Source: Pseudomonas nicosulfuronedens
GTDB lineage: Bacteria > Pseudomonadota > Gammaproteobacteria > Pseudomonadales > Pseudomonadaceae
NCBI RefSeq assembly: GCF_005877905.1
Contig: NZ_SWDV01000011.1
Span: forward strand, 124,001 to 188,000
Direction: 5' to 3'
DNA length: 64,000 nucleotides
The translations under genes and the position numbers were made by a program. The notes beneath the pieces were generated by a model. That model was not told the DNA's origin and made no database searches. It saw only the letters and a list, made by a program, of their open reading frames with translations. This document shows positions 54,620-63,438 of the stretch, in pieces. How positions within the stretch are numbered: the stretch's first letter is position 1; every line of letters starts with the position of its first letter.

Positions 54620-55777
54620 TCATCGGCGGCGGTCGAGGAAGTTCACCACCAGTCGGTCCAGCGAGCCCCACAGCCGTTCGCGCAGGCGTTTCCACCAGGG
54701 GCGAGCGCGCCAGAAACCCAGGTCGATCTCGCGGCTCTGCGCGAAGTCGGCGGCCAGGCAGTCGGCCACCGCCGCGGTAAATTGCGGATCGAACGCTTCT
54801 ACATTGGCCTCCAGATTGAACCGAAGGTTCCAATGATCGAAGTTGCAGGAGCCGACGCTGACCCAGTCATCGACCAGTACCATCTTCAGATGAAGGAAAC
54901 GCGGCTGGTACTCGAAGATCTTCACGCCGGCGCGCAGCAGCCCTGGGTAATAGCGCTGACCAGCGTAGCGCACCGGCGCATGGTCGGTGAGGCGGCCGGT
55001 GAGCAGCAGGCGCACATCGACGCCGCGCTGGGCCGCCTTGCGCAGCGCGCGGCGGACCTTCCAGGTGGGCAGGAAATACGGCGTTGCCAGCCACACGCGC
55101 TGGTGCGCGCCACGCAGCGAGCGCACCAGCGCCTGAAGAATGTCGCGGTGCTGGCCGGCGTCCGCATAAGCGACCCGCGCCAGGCCTTCACCGTAGTTGG
55201 GGATCGGCGGCAGGCGGGTCAGCAGGACTTCCTCACGGGGCTTCCAGGCGCGCACGCCGAGGCAGGCATTCCACTGGCGCTCGAACAGGCGCTGCCAGTC
55301 GGCGACGATATTGCCGGTCAACTCCACCATCACTTCGTGCCAGTCGCTGCGGTTCTCCCGCGCGGACCAGAACTCGTCGGTGGCGCCAGTGCCGCCGACA
55401 TAGGCGATGCGCTCGTCCACCAGCAGCAGCTTGCGGTGGTCGCGGTACAGGTTGCGGATGCCGGCCTTCCAGTTCAGCGGGTTGTAGTGGCGCAGCTCGC
55501 CGCCTGCCTCCAGCAACTGGCGCGTCCAGGCGCTGGAGAGTTTCAGGCTGCCGAAGGCGTCGAACAGGCAGCGCACCTTCACGCCGCGCCCCAGGGCAGC
55601 CAGCAGCCTGTCGAGCAACGCCTCGGCGCAGCTGCCGCTTTCCACCAGGTAAAGCTCCAGTTCGATCTGCCGCTCGGCGCTGTCGATGGCGGCGAACATG
55701 CGCGGGAAGAAGCGCTCGCCATCGCAGAGCAGGGCGAAACGGTTGCCCGTCCGCCAGGGGAAGATCGGGCCGCTCAC
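54620..55777 (-). CDS. Cardiolipin-synthase-like phospholipase D protein
   Basis: A 385-residue PLD-superfamily enzyme with two HxK(x)4D motifs: His114-Lys116-Asp121 (RDHRKLLLVDE) and His296-Lys298-Asp303 (LHLKMVLVDD). This is the pattern of ClsB-type cardiolipin synthases, which join phosphatidyl groups at the inner membrane, but no N-terminal membrane helix is present. The GTG start overlaps the YceI stop by 4 bp, showing coupling. ClsB-like genes commonly neighbour YceI in Pseudomonas as far as I recall. Confidence 0.85.
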   Translation of the reverse strand: MSGPIFPWRTGNRFALLCDGERFFPRMFAAIDSAERQIELELYLVESGSCAEALLDRLLAALGRGVKVRCLFDAFGSLKLSSAWTRQLLEAGGELRHYNPLNWKAGIRNLYRDHRKLLLVDERIAYVGGTGATDEFWSARENRSDWHEVMVELTGNIVADWQRLFERQWNACLGVRAWKPREEVLLTRLPPIPNYGEGLARVAYADAGQHRDILQALVRSLRGAHQRVWLATPYFLPTWKVRRALRKAAQRGVDVRLLLTGRLTDHAPVRYAGQRYYPGLLRAGVKIFEYQPRFLHLKMVLVDDWVSVGSCNFDHWNLRFNLEANVEAFDPQFTAAVADCLAADFAQSREIDLGFWRARPWWKRLRERLWGSLDRLVVNFLDRRR

Positions 55778-56349
55778 CGCGAGGCGAAGATCAGCACGGC
55801 GCCCACCGGCACCGACAGGCCGATGCTCTTCAGCCCGGCCAGTTTGCGCAGCTGTGCCACACCCGGCGCGAGGCCGAAGTCGGCGGCGTTGATCACCAGC
55901 GGCGAGAGGGTCACCACCTGGAAGCGGTGCTCGTCCAGGCGGGTGATCAGCACGTCGGTGCGGTAGTCCTTCGCCTGGCCATTGAGCTCCAGACGCAGCG
56001 GCAGGCGCGTCTCCAGTTGCACGCCGCTGGCGAGATCGGTGATGGGGCGCAGGTCGATGCGCGAGGTGATGCGCGCCTCGGGGAATTTCTCGGTGTCGAA
56101 CAGCTTGTCGCGCAGACGCTCATCGCGCAGAGGGATACCGGTGCTGACCGAATCCATCTCGATGCGCAGCTCCACCTGCCCCTGCTCCTCCACCTTGCCG
56201 TGCATCACCAGGAAGCGGTTCACCTCGGCGATATCGGCGTTCTTGGTGGTGACGAAGGTCAGCCGCGAGGACTCGTAATCGAGGTACCAGGCAGCCTGGG
56301 CGGAAGCGGCGAAGCAGGCCGCGAAGAGGAAGGCAAACAGCGAGCGCAT
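55774..56349 (-). CDS. YceI-family periplasmic protein
   Basis: The 191-residue protein has a signal peptide (MRSLFAFLFAACFAASAQA) and a lipocalin-like β-barrel of the YceI family, including WYLDYESSRLTFVTTKNADIAEVNRFLVMHGKVEE and LRDERLRDKLFDTEKFPEARITSRI in pieces. YceI proteins bind isoprenoid or lipid ligands in the periplasm. The first ATG with a signal peptide is chosen; a longer frame upstream has none. It is coupled with the PLD gene. A second YceI gene is 2.9 kb away. Confidence 0.88.
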   Translation of the reverse strand: MRSLFAFLFAACFAASAQAAWYLDYESSRLTFVTTKNADIAEVNRFLVMHGKVEEQGQVELRIEMDSVSTGIPLRDERLRDKLFDTEKFPEARITSRIDLRPITDLASGVQLETRLPLRLELNGQAKDYRTDVLITRLDEHRFQVVTLSPLVINAADFGLAPGVAQLRKLAGLKSIGLSVPVGAVLIFASR

Positions 56350-56461
56350 GAAATCCCTTACATGAGAAACGGATGGATCAACGGCCAACGATAGCGGCCC
56401 GCCGTCGGCTTGCAAACCGGCCGACCAGCGAGCCCATTGGGCAGGTAGCGGCGCCAATGGT

Positions 56462-57367
56462 TCAGTCGGCCAGCAGCGCGGGTATCCCGGCGACCAGCGC
56501 ATCGATGGCGCAACGAATCTTCGACGGCATGTAGCGGGTCTTCGGCCACACCGCGTGGATCTCCAGCGGCGGCAGATTGCAGCGGCCCTTCACCACCATC
56601 AGCTCGCCCAGCTTCACGTGCCGCGCCAGCAGCCAGGACGGCAGGCGCGCCAGGCCGAAACCGGCCACAGCGGCGGCGGTGATGGCCTGGAGGTCGTCCA
56701 TGCTCAGTTGCGGGTCGATGTCGATGCGCTTCGCCTGGCCGTCGTCGTCGCGCAGGTCCCAGGGCGAGGTGACGCCAGCGACCGAATAGCTGATGGCCGA
56801 GTGACCGGCGAGATCGTCCAGCGCCTCGGGCATGCCATGTTCGGCGATATAGGAAGGTGCCGCGCCGATGCTGGTGTACTGCACGCCCAATTTGCGCGCC
56901 GCGAGCGTGGCGCTGTCCCCCAGCGGGCCGATGCGCACGGCGAGGTCGAAGCCCTCTTCCACCAGGTCGACACGGCGGTCGGTGAACGACAGGTCGATCT
57001 TCAGCGACGGGTGCTGCCGCGCCAGCGCCAGCATCAGCGGCACCACGCAAAGGTGGCCAAAGGAGATCGGCACGCTGACCCGCAAGCGCCCACGCGGCTC
57101 CATCCGCCCGCCTTCCAGCGCGGTGTGCGCAGCGTCCAACTCGGCCAGCGCGCGTACGCAACTGTCGTAGAACACCTGGCCGTCATCGGTGAGGTTCTGG
57201 CTGCGCGTGGTGCGTTGCAGCAGACGTACGCCAAGGCGCGCCTCCAGCCGGGCGATGGCCTTGCCTACTGCCGAGCGCGTGAGGTTCAGGCGCTCCGCCG
57301 CGAGGGCAAAGCTGCCGGCATCGACCACCTGGACGAAGGTGGCGATGCCATCGAGTCGGTCATCCAT
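56462..57367 (-). CDS. LysR-family transcriptional regulator
   Basis: The 301-residue protein has the winged helix (MDDRLDGIATFVQVVDAGSFALAAERLNLTRSAVGKAIARLEARLGVRLLQRTTRSQNLTDDG in pieces) of the CrgA/DhcR-like LysR group, then an effector domain. I start at MDDRL; upstream residues look like non-family leader. It is divergent, 107 bp away, from an MFS exporter, so it probably controls that gene and itself. Inducer unknown. Confidence 0.9.
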   Translation of the reverse strand: MDDRLDGIATFVQVVDAGSFALAAERLNLTRSAVGKAIARLEARLGVRLLQRTTRSQNLTDDGQVFYDSCVRALAELDAAHTALEGGRMEPRGRLRVSVPISFGHLCVVPLMLALARQHPSLKIDLSFTDRRVDLVEEGFDLAVRIGPLGDSATLAARKLGVQYTSIGAAPSYIAEHGMPEALDDLAGHSAISYSVAGVTSPWDLRDDDGQAKRIDIDPQLSMDDLQAITAAAVAGFGLARLPSWLLARHVKLGELMVVKGRCNLPPLEIHAVWPKTRYMPSKIRCAIDALVAGIPALLAD

Positions 57368-57474
57368 CGGCCTGCTCTTTGAATCCTGAGAAGACTCAAT
57401 GATGGGACGAAATGGAGCCAATGGGGAACCCTGTTCTTTTCGACAATGGTGGTTCGTTCTATGGAGCCCACCCC

Positions 57475-58995
57475 ATGACTGCCCTGCGCAATCCCCGAAA
57501 CAGCAATCCCCGAAACCTCATCGCCCTGGCGGCGGTGTGTCTGTCCTCGATGATGTTCGGCCTGGAAATCTCCAGCGTGCCGGCCAGCCTGCCGGCGCTG
57601 GAGCGCATGCTGCACGGCGACTTCCAGGACCTGCAATGGGTGATGAACGCCTACACCATCGCCGTCACCAGCGTGCTGATGGCCGCCGGTACGCTGGCCG
57701 ATCGCTTCGGCCGCAAGCGTCTGTTCGTCATCAGCCTGGCGCTGTTTGGCGTCACCTCACTGCTCTGCGGATTGGCCAGCGACATGCCGACCATGATCAC
57801 CGGGCGCTTCCTGCAAGGCGCGGCCGGCGGGGTCATGCTGATCTGCCAGGTGGCCGTGCTCACCAGCCAGTTCAGCGACCCGGCCGAGCGCGTGCGAGCC
57901 TTCGCCGCCTGGGGCGTGGTGTTTGGCATCGGCCTGGGCTTCGGGCCAATCGTCGGCAGCGCCATCGTCGCCCTGGCCAGCTGGCAGTGGGTGTTCCTGG
58001 TCCACGGCCCACTTGCCCTGCTGACCCTGGCGCTGGCGCTGGCGCAGTACGGCGCGGTGGAATCGCGTGATCCGCAAGCCGAGCGATTGGACATCGGCGG
58101 CATGCTGACGCTGTCGCTGGCCGTACTCGGCACGGTGTTCTACATCACCCAGGGCGCCGACCTGGGCTTCGTCAGCCCTGCCGCGCTGGCGATCCTGCTG
58201 CTCAGCTTCGCCAGCCTGATCGCCTTCGTCCTCATCGAGCGCCGTGTCGCCCACCCGATGTTCGACTTCTCGGTACTGCGCATCCGCGCCTTCTCCGGCG
58301 CGATGTTTGCCTCGGCGGGCATGAACGTGAGCTTCTGGCCGCTGATGATCTACCTGCCGGTGTACTACCACGGGGTGCTCGGCTACGACGATGTGAAGGC
58401 CGGCTGGTCGCTGCTCGCCTATACCCTGCCGACACTGGTGGTGCCGCCGATCGCCGAGCGCCTGGCGCATCGCTTCCAGCCCGGCTGGGTGATCCCGGGC
58501 GGGATGTTCGTGATCGGCGCCGGCTTCTTCCTGATGCTCTGGGGCAGCGCCGTGGACCACGCCAGTTGGCTGACCCTGCTGCCCGGCTGCATGCTGGCCG
58601 GCATCGGGCTGGGGCTGACCAATACCACGGTGACCAACACCTCCACCGCCGCGGTTCCCGCCACTCGCGCCGGCATGGCCTCGGGCATCGACATGAGCGC
58701 ACGGATGATTTCCCTGGCGATCAACATTGCGGTGATGGGGCTGATCCTGCTCTGGGGCGTCGCCGCCGCACTCCACGGCACGGAGGGTGGTGAGAAGCTG
58801 CAACTGGCGGCGAGCATTGCCAGCGGCCGATTGGGCACGGACGATCCGGACGGTGCCCGCGCGGCGCTGGTTCAGGGCTTCGGCTGGGTGCTCGGCTACG
58901 GCGGGATCAGCGCCTGGCTGTTCGCGGCGGGCAGCTTCCTCACCTTCGGTGCGCATCGGCCGGTGCGGCCTAGACTGGAGGCTGTCCAATCCTGA
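57475..58995 (+). CDS. MFS drug exporter (DHA2/EmrB type)
   Basis: A 506-residue transporter with 14 hydrophobic segments and DHA2 signatures: motif A-like GTLADRFGRKRLFVISLALF, motif C-like GVVFGIGLGFGPIVGSAIV and LQWVMNAYTIAVTSVLMA. It probably exports a drug or metabolite using the proton gradient. I start at the ATG with GGAG 8 nt upstream, downstream of another in-frame ATG. It is divergent from the LysR regulator. The small lipoprotein gene follows at 17 bp. Confidence 0.88.
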   Translation: MTALRNPRNSNPRNLIALAAVCLSSMMFGLEISSVPASLPALERMLHGDFQDLQWVMNAYTIAVTSVLMAAGTLADRFGRKRLFVISLALFGVTSLLCGLASDMPTMITGRFLQGAAGGVMLICQVAVLTSQFSDPAERVRAFAAWGVVFGIGLGFGPIVGSAIVALASWQWVFLVHGPLALLTLALALAQYGAVESRDPQAERLDIGGMLTLSLAVLGTVFYITQGADLGFVSPAALAILLLSFASLIAFVLIERRVAHPMFDFSVLRIRAFSGAMFASAGMNVSFWPLMIYLPVYYHGVLGYDDVKAGWSLLAYTLPTLVVPPIAERLAHRFQPGWVIPGGMFVIGAGFFLMLWGSAVDHASWLTLLPGCMLAGIGLGLTNTTVTNTSTAAVPATRAGMASGIDMSARMISLAINIAVMGLILLWGVAAALHGTEGGEKLQLAASIASGRLGTDDPDGARAALVQGFGWVLGYGGISAWLFAAGSFLTFGAHRPVRPRLEAVQS

Positions 58996-59012
58996 ATGAC
59001 AGGAGAGTCCCC

Positions 59013-59123
59013 ATGAAAACCATCCTGCTGCTCACCTTCGTGGTCATCGGCGCTTCCAGTTGCAGCGTGGGCTCCGGCTTTCGCTTCCACTCCGATCTCC
59101 CGGCCAACGCAGCGCGAGCCTAG
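59013..59123 (+). CDS. 36-residue small lipoprotein
   Basis: This short gene has an AGGAGAG site 5-6 nt before the ATG. The product starts MKTILLLTFVVIGASSC, a signal-peptide-like stretch with a marginal lipobox (Cys17), leaving about 20 mature residues (SVGSGFRFHSDLP). It sits 17 bp downstream of the MFS exporter. It may be a tiny lipoprotein or a leader-like peptide; expression is unverified. Confidence 0.55.
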   Translation: MKTILLLTFVVIGASSCSVGSGFRFHSDLPANAARA

Positions 59124-59160
59124 AGCGGGCATCTCTCGTGGTTGATTTCGTGCCGTGCGA

Positions 59161-59224
59161 TTCGCGAGCAAGCTCGCTCCTACGAAGAGCATCCGCCCTG
59201 TAGGAGCGAGCTTGCTCGCGAACC
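59161..59224. repeat. Second REP inverted pair
   Basis: TTCGCGAGCAAGCTCGCTCC (59161-59180) and its inverse GTAGGAGCGAGCTTGCTCGC (59200-59219) face each other with a 16-bp spacer. The same REP unit occurs at 26484-26560 but with the two elements arranged the other way round. No other feature is visible in 59124-59271. Confidence 0.9.
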
Positions 59225-59271
59225 TGCCCAGAGCTGGCGCCCCGGCGAATCGCGGGCTGCGCCGCCAGGTA

Positions 59272-59871
59272 TCACGGCGCCTGCTTGATCACCTGGCTGA
59301 ACCCCAGCACCGCGAACACCGGCACTTCGGGGGTGATGGAGGGGACGTTGGCGACTGCCTTGAGCGGCTCCAGCTTCTCTTCCAGATCGAAGTCGATCAG
59401 CTTGAGCACCAGCGGCTCCAGGGTCGTCACTTCGATGCGGGTCTCGCTGGGGCGGCTGACCAGTACCTCGGATTTGAGTCGGCGCTGCTGGCCGTGCAGG
59501 TCGAGGTTGAAGTCCACGGTTTCCTGGCGCGACTGGCCGGCCTGCAGGTCCTCGTAACGACTCAGGTCCAGCTGGCTGCTGATGATGGCCTCGGGAAAAC
59601 GTTCGATCTCGAAGAAGGAATTGCGCATGCGCTCGTCGCGCAGCGCCAGGCCGCTGTCGATGGACTCCAGCGGAACCACCACGCGCACCGCGCCCTGGTC
59701 GTCGATCTGCCCGGAGAGGCGGTCGAAGCGCTGCACCTCCGCCATCTTGCCGCGCTTGACCGAGACGAAGCTGATCCGCGAGGTGTCTCCGTCCAGCTGC
59801 CATTCGGCCAGCGCCAGGGGGCTGGCCAGCACCAGCAACGCGCACACAGCTCCTGTTACAAAAGAATGCAT
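59272..59871 (-). CDS. YceI-family periplasmic protein (second copy)
   Basis: The 199-residue protein has a signal peptide (MHSFVTGAVCALLVLASPLALA) and the YceI β-barrel (EWQLDGDTSRISFVSVKRGKMAEVQRFDRLSGQIDDQG and LRDERMRNSFFEIERFPEAIISSQ, in pieces). It resembles the first YceI gene, with the shared LRDERMR block, but diverges outside it, suggesting an old duplication. GGAGGAACG precedes the ATG. It is downstream of a small membrane-protein gene on the same strand, 43 bp away. Confidence 0.88.
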   Translation of the reverse strand: MHSFVTGAVCALLVLASPLALAEWQLDGDTSRISFVSVKRGKMAEVQRFDRLSGQIDDQGAVRVVVPLESIDSGLALRDERMRNSFFEIERFPEAIISSQLDLSRYEDLQAGQSRQETVDFNLDLHGQQRRLKSEVLVSRPSETRIEVTTLEPLVLKLIDFDLEEKLEPLKAVANVPSITPEVPVFAVLGFSQVIKQAP

Positions 59872-59914
59872 CGTTCCTCCGAAGCGGGTCGCCCCGCTCC
59901 GTGGAACGCGCCCG

Positions 59915-60262
59915 TCAGTGGCTGCCCGATTCGGGCAAATCGTCCGCCTGGGGCATCAGTTGGCATCCCTCGCGCGCACCGAGCCAGGCGGCTGTCTGGG
60001 TACTGCCGAGGCCGCGGGCGGTCACCCGCTTGCGCGCTTCGTCGTCGAGGAAGGCGCTGGTCGGCACGTACTGCTTGGTATAGGCCCGGCAATAGTCCGC
60101 CGAGTTCCCCATAACGTAGCGGCAGGAGCAGTACTCCTTGGCGGTGTAGGCGCCGATGATGCCGGGGAAGGCCGCGAGGTGGAGGCGGTTCTGCCAGGCC
60201 GTGGTCACCAGGGCAAGCAACAGCAGGACCAGGGCGGTGAGGATCGGATGACGGCGGATCAT
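59915..60262 (-). CDS. Small membrane-anchored protein
   Basis: A 115-residue protein with one N-terminal transmembrane helix or uncleaved signal (TALVLLLLALVTTAW). The rest is soluble with four Cys (KEYCSCRYVMGNSADYCRAY, then EGCQLMP), possibly disulfide-linked. GGAGG is 7 nt before the ATG. It overlaps the stop codon of the serine-hydrolase gene by 4 bp, so the two are translationally coupled. No family recognised. Confidence 0.72.
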   Translation of the reverse strand: MIRRHPILTALVLLLLALVTTAWQNRLHLAAFPGIIGAYTAKEYCSCRYVMGNSADYCRAYTKQYVPTSAFLDDEARKRVTARGLGSTQTAAWLGAREGCQLMPQADDLPESGSH

Positions 60263-61386
60263 GGCTGCACCTCCCCGTGGGCGAAGGCCGCCTGGGCAAG
60301 CTTGAGGAAGGCGTCGTGCTGGTAGCTGCCGTCGCGGTCGTCGGCGTAGCGGACGATCACCAGCTTCTGTTCGGGAATCACATACAGCGCCTGGCCCCAG
60401 TGGCCGAGGGCGGCGAAGGTGTCCTCGGGCGCATCCGGCCAGGGCGCGGGTGCGCCGGCCACCGGGCGGTTGAGCCACCACTGCCCGCCGGGCACCGCTT
60501 CGTTGGGCTTCTTCGGATCAGGCTGGTACTCCGGGAACGGCGCGAGGACGAACTTCAGCCAGTCCTGTGGCAGTAGCTGGCGGTCCTTCCAGCGTCCGCC
60601 GCGTTCCATCAGCAGGCCGATGCGAGCCAGGTCGCGAGCGGTCATGTAAGCGTAGGAGGAGCCGACGAAGGTGCCGCTGGCGTCACGTTCCCAGACCGCG
60701 GACTGGATGCCCAGCGGCTCGAACAGCGCGGTCCAGGGGTAGTTCGCGTAGTCCTTGCCGACCATTTGCTTGAGCGTGGCGGAGAGCACGTTGCTGTCGC
60801 CGCTGGAGTAGCGGAAGCGCTTGCCCGGCTCAGCGTCGGCGGGAAAGCCGGCGGTGAACTTGGCCATGTCATCGCGGCCACGGGTGTAGAGCATCGCCAC
60901 CACCGAGGAACGCACCGGTGCGTACTCGTACTCTTCCTGCCAGGCCAGGCCCGACGCCCAGTGCAGCAGGTCGCGCATCTTGATGTCAGGGTGGTCGGCG
61001 AAGGCCGGGTAATGCTGGGCGACTGGGTCGTCGAGCTGGAACTTGCCCTCGCCGAAGGCCACGCCAAGCACGCTGGCCATCACGCTCTTGCTCATCGACC
61101 AGGCCAGGTGCGGAGTTTCGGCACGGGTCGGGCCGGCGTAGCGCTCGTAGATCAGCTGGCCGTCACGGATGACCACCACGGCGTCGGTGCGCACTCCCTT
61201 GCGGGTGCCGTCATCGCGGGTAGGGAAGGTGTAGTTCTCGAACGCCTGCACGGCGGCGCCGCTGGGCGTGGCGCCGTGGGGCCAATCGGCTTCGGGCCAG
61301 GTTTCAGTACCGTGGGCGTGGCTGCTGAGCAGGCAGGTGGCCAGCGCCAGCGCGCGCAGCGCTGGGCGGAAGGGGGCAAAGGGCAT
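60259..61386 (-). CDS. Serine hydrolase of the β-lactamase/NylB-like family
   Basis: The 375-residue protein has a signal peptide (PALRALALATCLLSSHAHG) and the Ser-x-x-Lys catalytic pair at 97-100 (AWSMSKSV), with YSSGDSNVLSATL replacing the Tyr motif and a C-terminal HWGQALYVIPEQK block. These are features of 6-aminohexanoate-dimer hydrolase-like and class C-like hydrolases. It is exported and could hydrolyse amides or esters; no evidence for β-lactam resistance. It is coupled to the downstream small membrane gene. Confidence 0.85.
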   Translation of the reverse strand: MPFAPFRPALRALALATCLLSSHAHGTETWPEADWPHGATPSGAAVQAFENYTFPTRDDGTRKGVRTDAVVVIRDGQLIYERYAGPTRAETPHLAWSMSKSVMASVLGVAFGEGKFQLDDPVAQHYPAFADHPDIKMRDLLHWASGLAWQEEYEYAPVRSSVVAMLYTRGRDDMAKFTAGFPADAEPGKRFRYSSGDSNVLSATLKQMVGKDYANYPWTALFEPLGIQSAVWERDASGTFVGSSYAYMTARDLARIGLLMERGGRWKDRQLLPQDWLKFVLAPFPEYQPDPKKPNEAVPGGQWWLNRPVAGAPAPWPDAPEDTFAALGHWGQALYVIPEQKLVIVRYADDRDGSYQHDAFLKLAQAAFAHGEVQP

Positions 61387-61502
61387 CGGCGGGCCTCTTG
61401 TTATCAGGTCGGCCCGCACCCTAGCACGGTGAAGATAACGGATTAAGCGCCGATCGTGCCGTAATCAAGGACGATTGGCGCAATCGGTCAGCACGGAGCC
61501 TG

Positions 61503-62288
61503 TCAGCGTGGCACCTGATAGTCGTCCGGCCCCATCAGGTCCATGCCGCATTGCAGGTCGGAGATCCAGTCGAGGAAGGCACCGATCATGGGCTTGCCCA
61601 CGAAAGGCCGACCGTGCTGCGGGACGATCATCTCGATGTCCAGGCGACGAACCATGTTGGCCCACAGGCGGCCGACCTTGTTCGAGGCCATGTAGCGGCG
61701 GTGGAAGCCTTCCATGTGCGGCACGTGGGCGGCGAAGTCCTGCACCGGGCTGGCGTCGTCCACCAGCGAGGCGCCCATGTCACCGGAGAAGAGGATCTTG
61801 CTGATCGGGTCGTAGACCTGGAAGTTGCCCACCGAGTGGAGGAAGTGCGCGGGGATCATCTTCAGCTGGCAGCGGCCCAATTGCACCGACTCGCCACGGT
61901 CCGGCAACGGGATCACGCGGTCATAGGTGGAGATGCCGTGGCTGACTGCCAGGTAGCTCGCCGTGAGGTGCGGCAGGAAGCGCGCCCAGAGCTTGGAGCA
62001 GATGACCTTGGCGCGGGTGTGCAGCAGCCATTTGTCCAGCGCGGCGATGATGTCCGGGTCCTGGTGCGAGGCGAAGATGTAGTCCAGGTCCTGCAGCGGG
62101 AACAGCTTGGAGAGCTCCAGGGACAGCGGGGTGTAGGTCAGGTCGCCGCCCGGATCGAGCAGCAGACGCTTGTCGTGGTCGACGATGAGGAACTGGTTGG
62201 ATTGCACACCATCGCCGCTGACCAGATCGTCGAAACACAGGCATTGGTGTTTACCGTCGTCGAACAGCACGATGGGTTCGCGTCGCAT
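61503..62288 (-). CDS. MBL-fold diiron (ODP-like) protein
   Basis: A 261-residue metallo-β-lactamase-fold protein with the metal motif SHQDPDI (His75, Asp77, Asp79), HFLHSVGN near 148-151, and SGD at 168-170. These match the diiron MBL domain of flavodiiron proteins and the ODP oxygen-sensing family. There is no flavodoxin domain, so it is not a normal flavodiiron NO or O2 reductase. A partner redox or signalling protein would be expected but is not adjacent. Confidence 0.85.
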   Translation of the reverse strand: MRREPIVLFDDGKHQCLCFDDLVSGDGVQSNQFLIVDHDKRLLLDPGGDLTYTPLSLELSKLFPLQDLDYIFASHQDPDIIAALDKWLLHTRAKVICSKLWARFLPHLTASYLAVSHGISTYDRVIPLPDRGESVQLGRCQLKMIPAHFLHSVGNFQVYDPISKILFSGDMGASLVDDASPVQDFAAHVPHMEGFHRRYMASNKVGRLWANMVRRLDIEMIVPQHGRPFVGKPMIGAFLDWISDLQCGMDLMGPDDYQVPR

Positions 62289-62393
62289 GAGGGGATTTCC
62301 TAAAGCAGTGGGAGGGAAAACAGTGGGTAGCCCTGCGGAAATTTCTTGGTATCTCAGAAACTTCTGTAAGGCTAACGTCCCCTCCCCGAGCCC

Positions 62394-63290
62394 TCACTGA
62401 CGTGGGTCAAGGCCTATTGCCACCCTCGCTTTCTCCAGTCGCCTGGCCCGTGCGGCACCGGCGATGGCGAGCACGCCCTTGTCCCGTTTCCACACCGCTG
62501 CCAGCTCCGGATCACCAGACGCAAAAGCGGCGTCCAGTGCAGCGGCAAGGCCTTCGAACAGGCTGAACACGCCGGCCAGCAGCAGGTGCGTTTCCGCCAG
62601 CGAAGCGGGTTGCCGACTGACCTCCGCACAACCGGCGAGCACACCGGTGAGGCGCAGGCTCAGCTCCGCCGGCCACTGATGCTCCACAGCCAGGCCATAC
62701 AGCCAGGCGCACACCGCCGCCAGCACATGGGTGTCTTCCAGGGTGCGGAAGGGTTTGCTGTAGGCCTCCCAGCCATCGCCGGGCAGGCGTTCACAGTGGG
62801 CTCCGTCGAGCAGCAGGCGCGCGTGAGGAATGTCAGGCATCAGCGGCAGGGCTGGCAGCGCCTCCAGCTTCGCGCCGGGTGCGCCGGCCTGCACCACGGT
62901 CATGGCGATGCGCGGGGGCTCGCCCTCCTCCTCGTCACGCGCAGCGACCAGCCACCAGGCGGCGCTGTCGGCGGCCGTGGCGAAGTCCTTGCGTCCATGC
63001 AGCACCAGGCCTTCGAGACGGGTCTGCAGGTCGGCAGGGCGCACGCTTTTCTTCTCGGTCACACAGAGCGCGCCGAGGCTGAGCGGGGCAGCCGGCCAGA
63101 GCGCGCGCAACGCCGCCTGGTAGCCGGCGAGAAAGGCCAGCCCCGGTGAGGTCGCCAGGCGCCCGCCGAGCGCCGCCAGCTCGAAGCTCCCGGCGCAGCC
63201 TGCGCGAGTGAGCAGTTCGGCGTACCAGTCGTCCAGTGGCAGTCCGGGTGTCAGCCGGTCCTGCGGGCCGAGCAGGCATTTCCAGGGCAT
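62394..63290 (-). CDS. Acyl-CoA dehydrogenase-like protein (degenerate)
   Basis: The 298-residue product has the outline of an acyl-CoA dehydrogenase, with the mixed middle domain ([11 protein letters not shown], then [30 protein letters not shown]) and a helical C-terminus, but it is shorter than the usual about 380-residue enzymes and lacks the usual catalytic-Glu region as far as I can see. It may be a non-catalytic or divergent member. GGAG precedes the ATG I chose. It is divergent from olsB. Confidence 0.68.
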   Translation of the reverse strand: MPWKCLLGPQDRLTPGLPLDDWYAELLTRAGCAGSFELAALGGRLATSPGLAFLAGYQAALRALWPAAPLSLGALCVTEKKSVRPADLQTRLEGLVLHGRKDFATAADSAAWWLVAARDEEEGEPPRIAMTVVQAGAPGAKLEALPALPLMPDIPHARLLLDGAHCERLPGDGWEAYSKPFRTLEDTHVLAAVCAWLYGLAVEHQWPAELSLRLTGVLAGCAEVSRQPASLAETHLLLAGVFSLFEGLAAALDAAFASGDPELAAVWKRDKGVLAIAGAARARRLEKARVAIGLDPRQ

Positions 63291-63438
63291 CGCGGCGCTC
63301 CTTCCTTCGAGGTCGTTGTTCTTGTCATACAAGCATCACCGCACCGTCATGGGCGTGACACCGGTCATTTCTAGCCTGAGCTTGCACAACAAAGCCGACC
63401 GGCCGCAACCCGCATGGCCGGTTCACGGAGGCACTCGC

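Noticed and set aside
60259-61386. Calling the serine hydrolase a true β-lactamase
   Set aside because: Only the Ser-x-x-Lys fold is clear; the Tyr motif and length fit NylB-like hydrolases, and there is no AmpR or resistance context.
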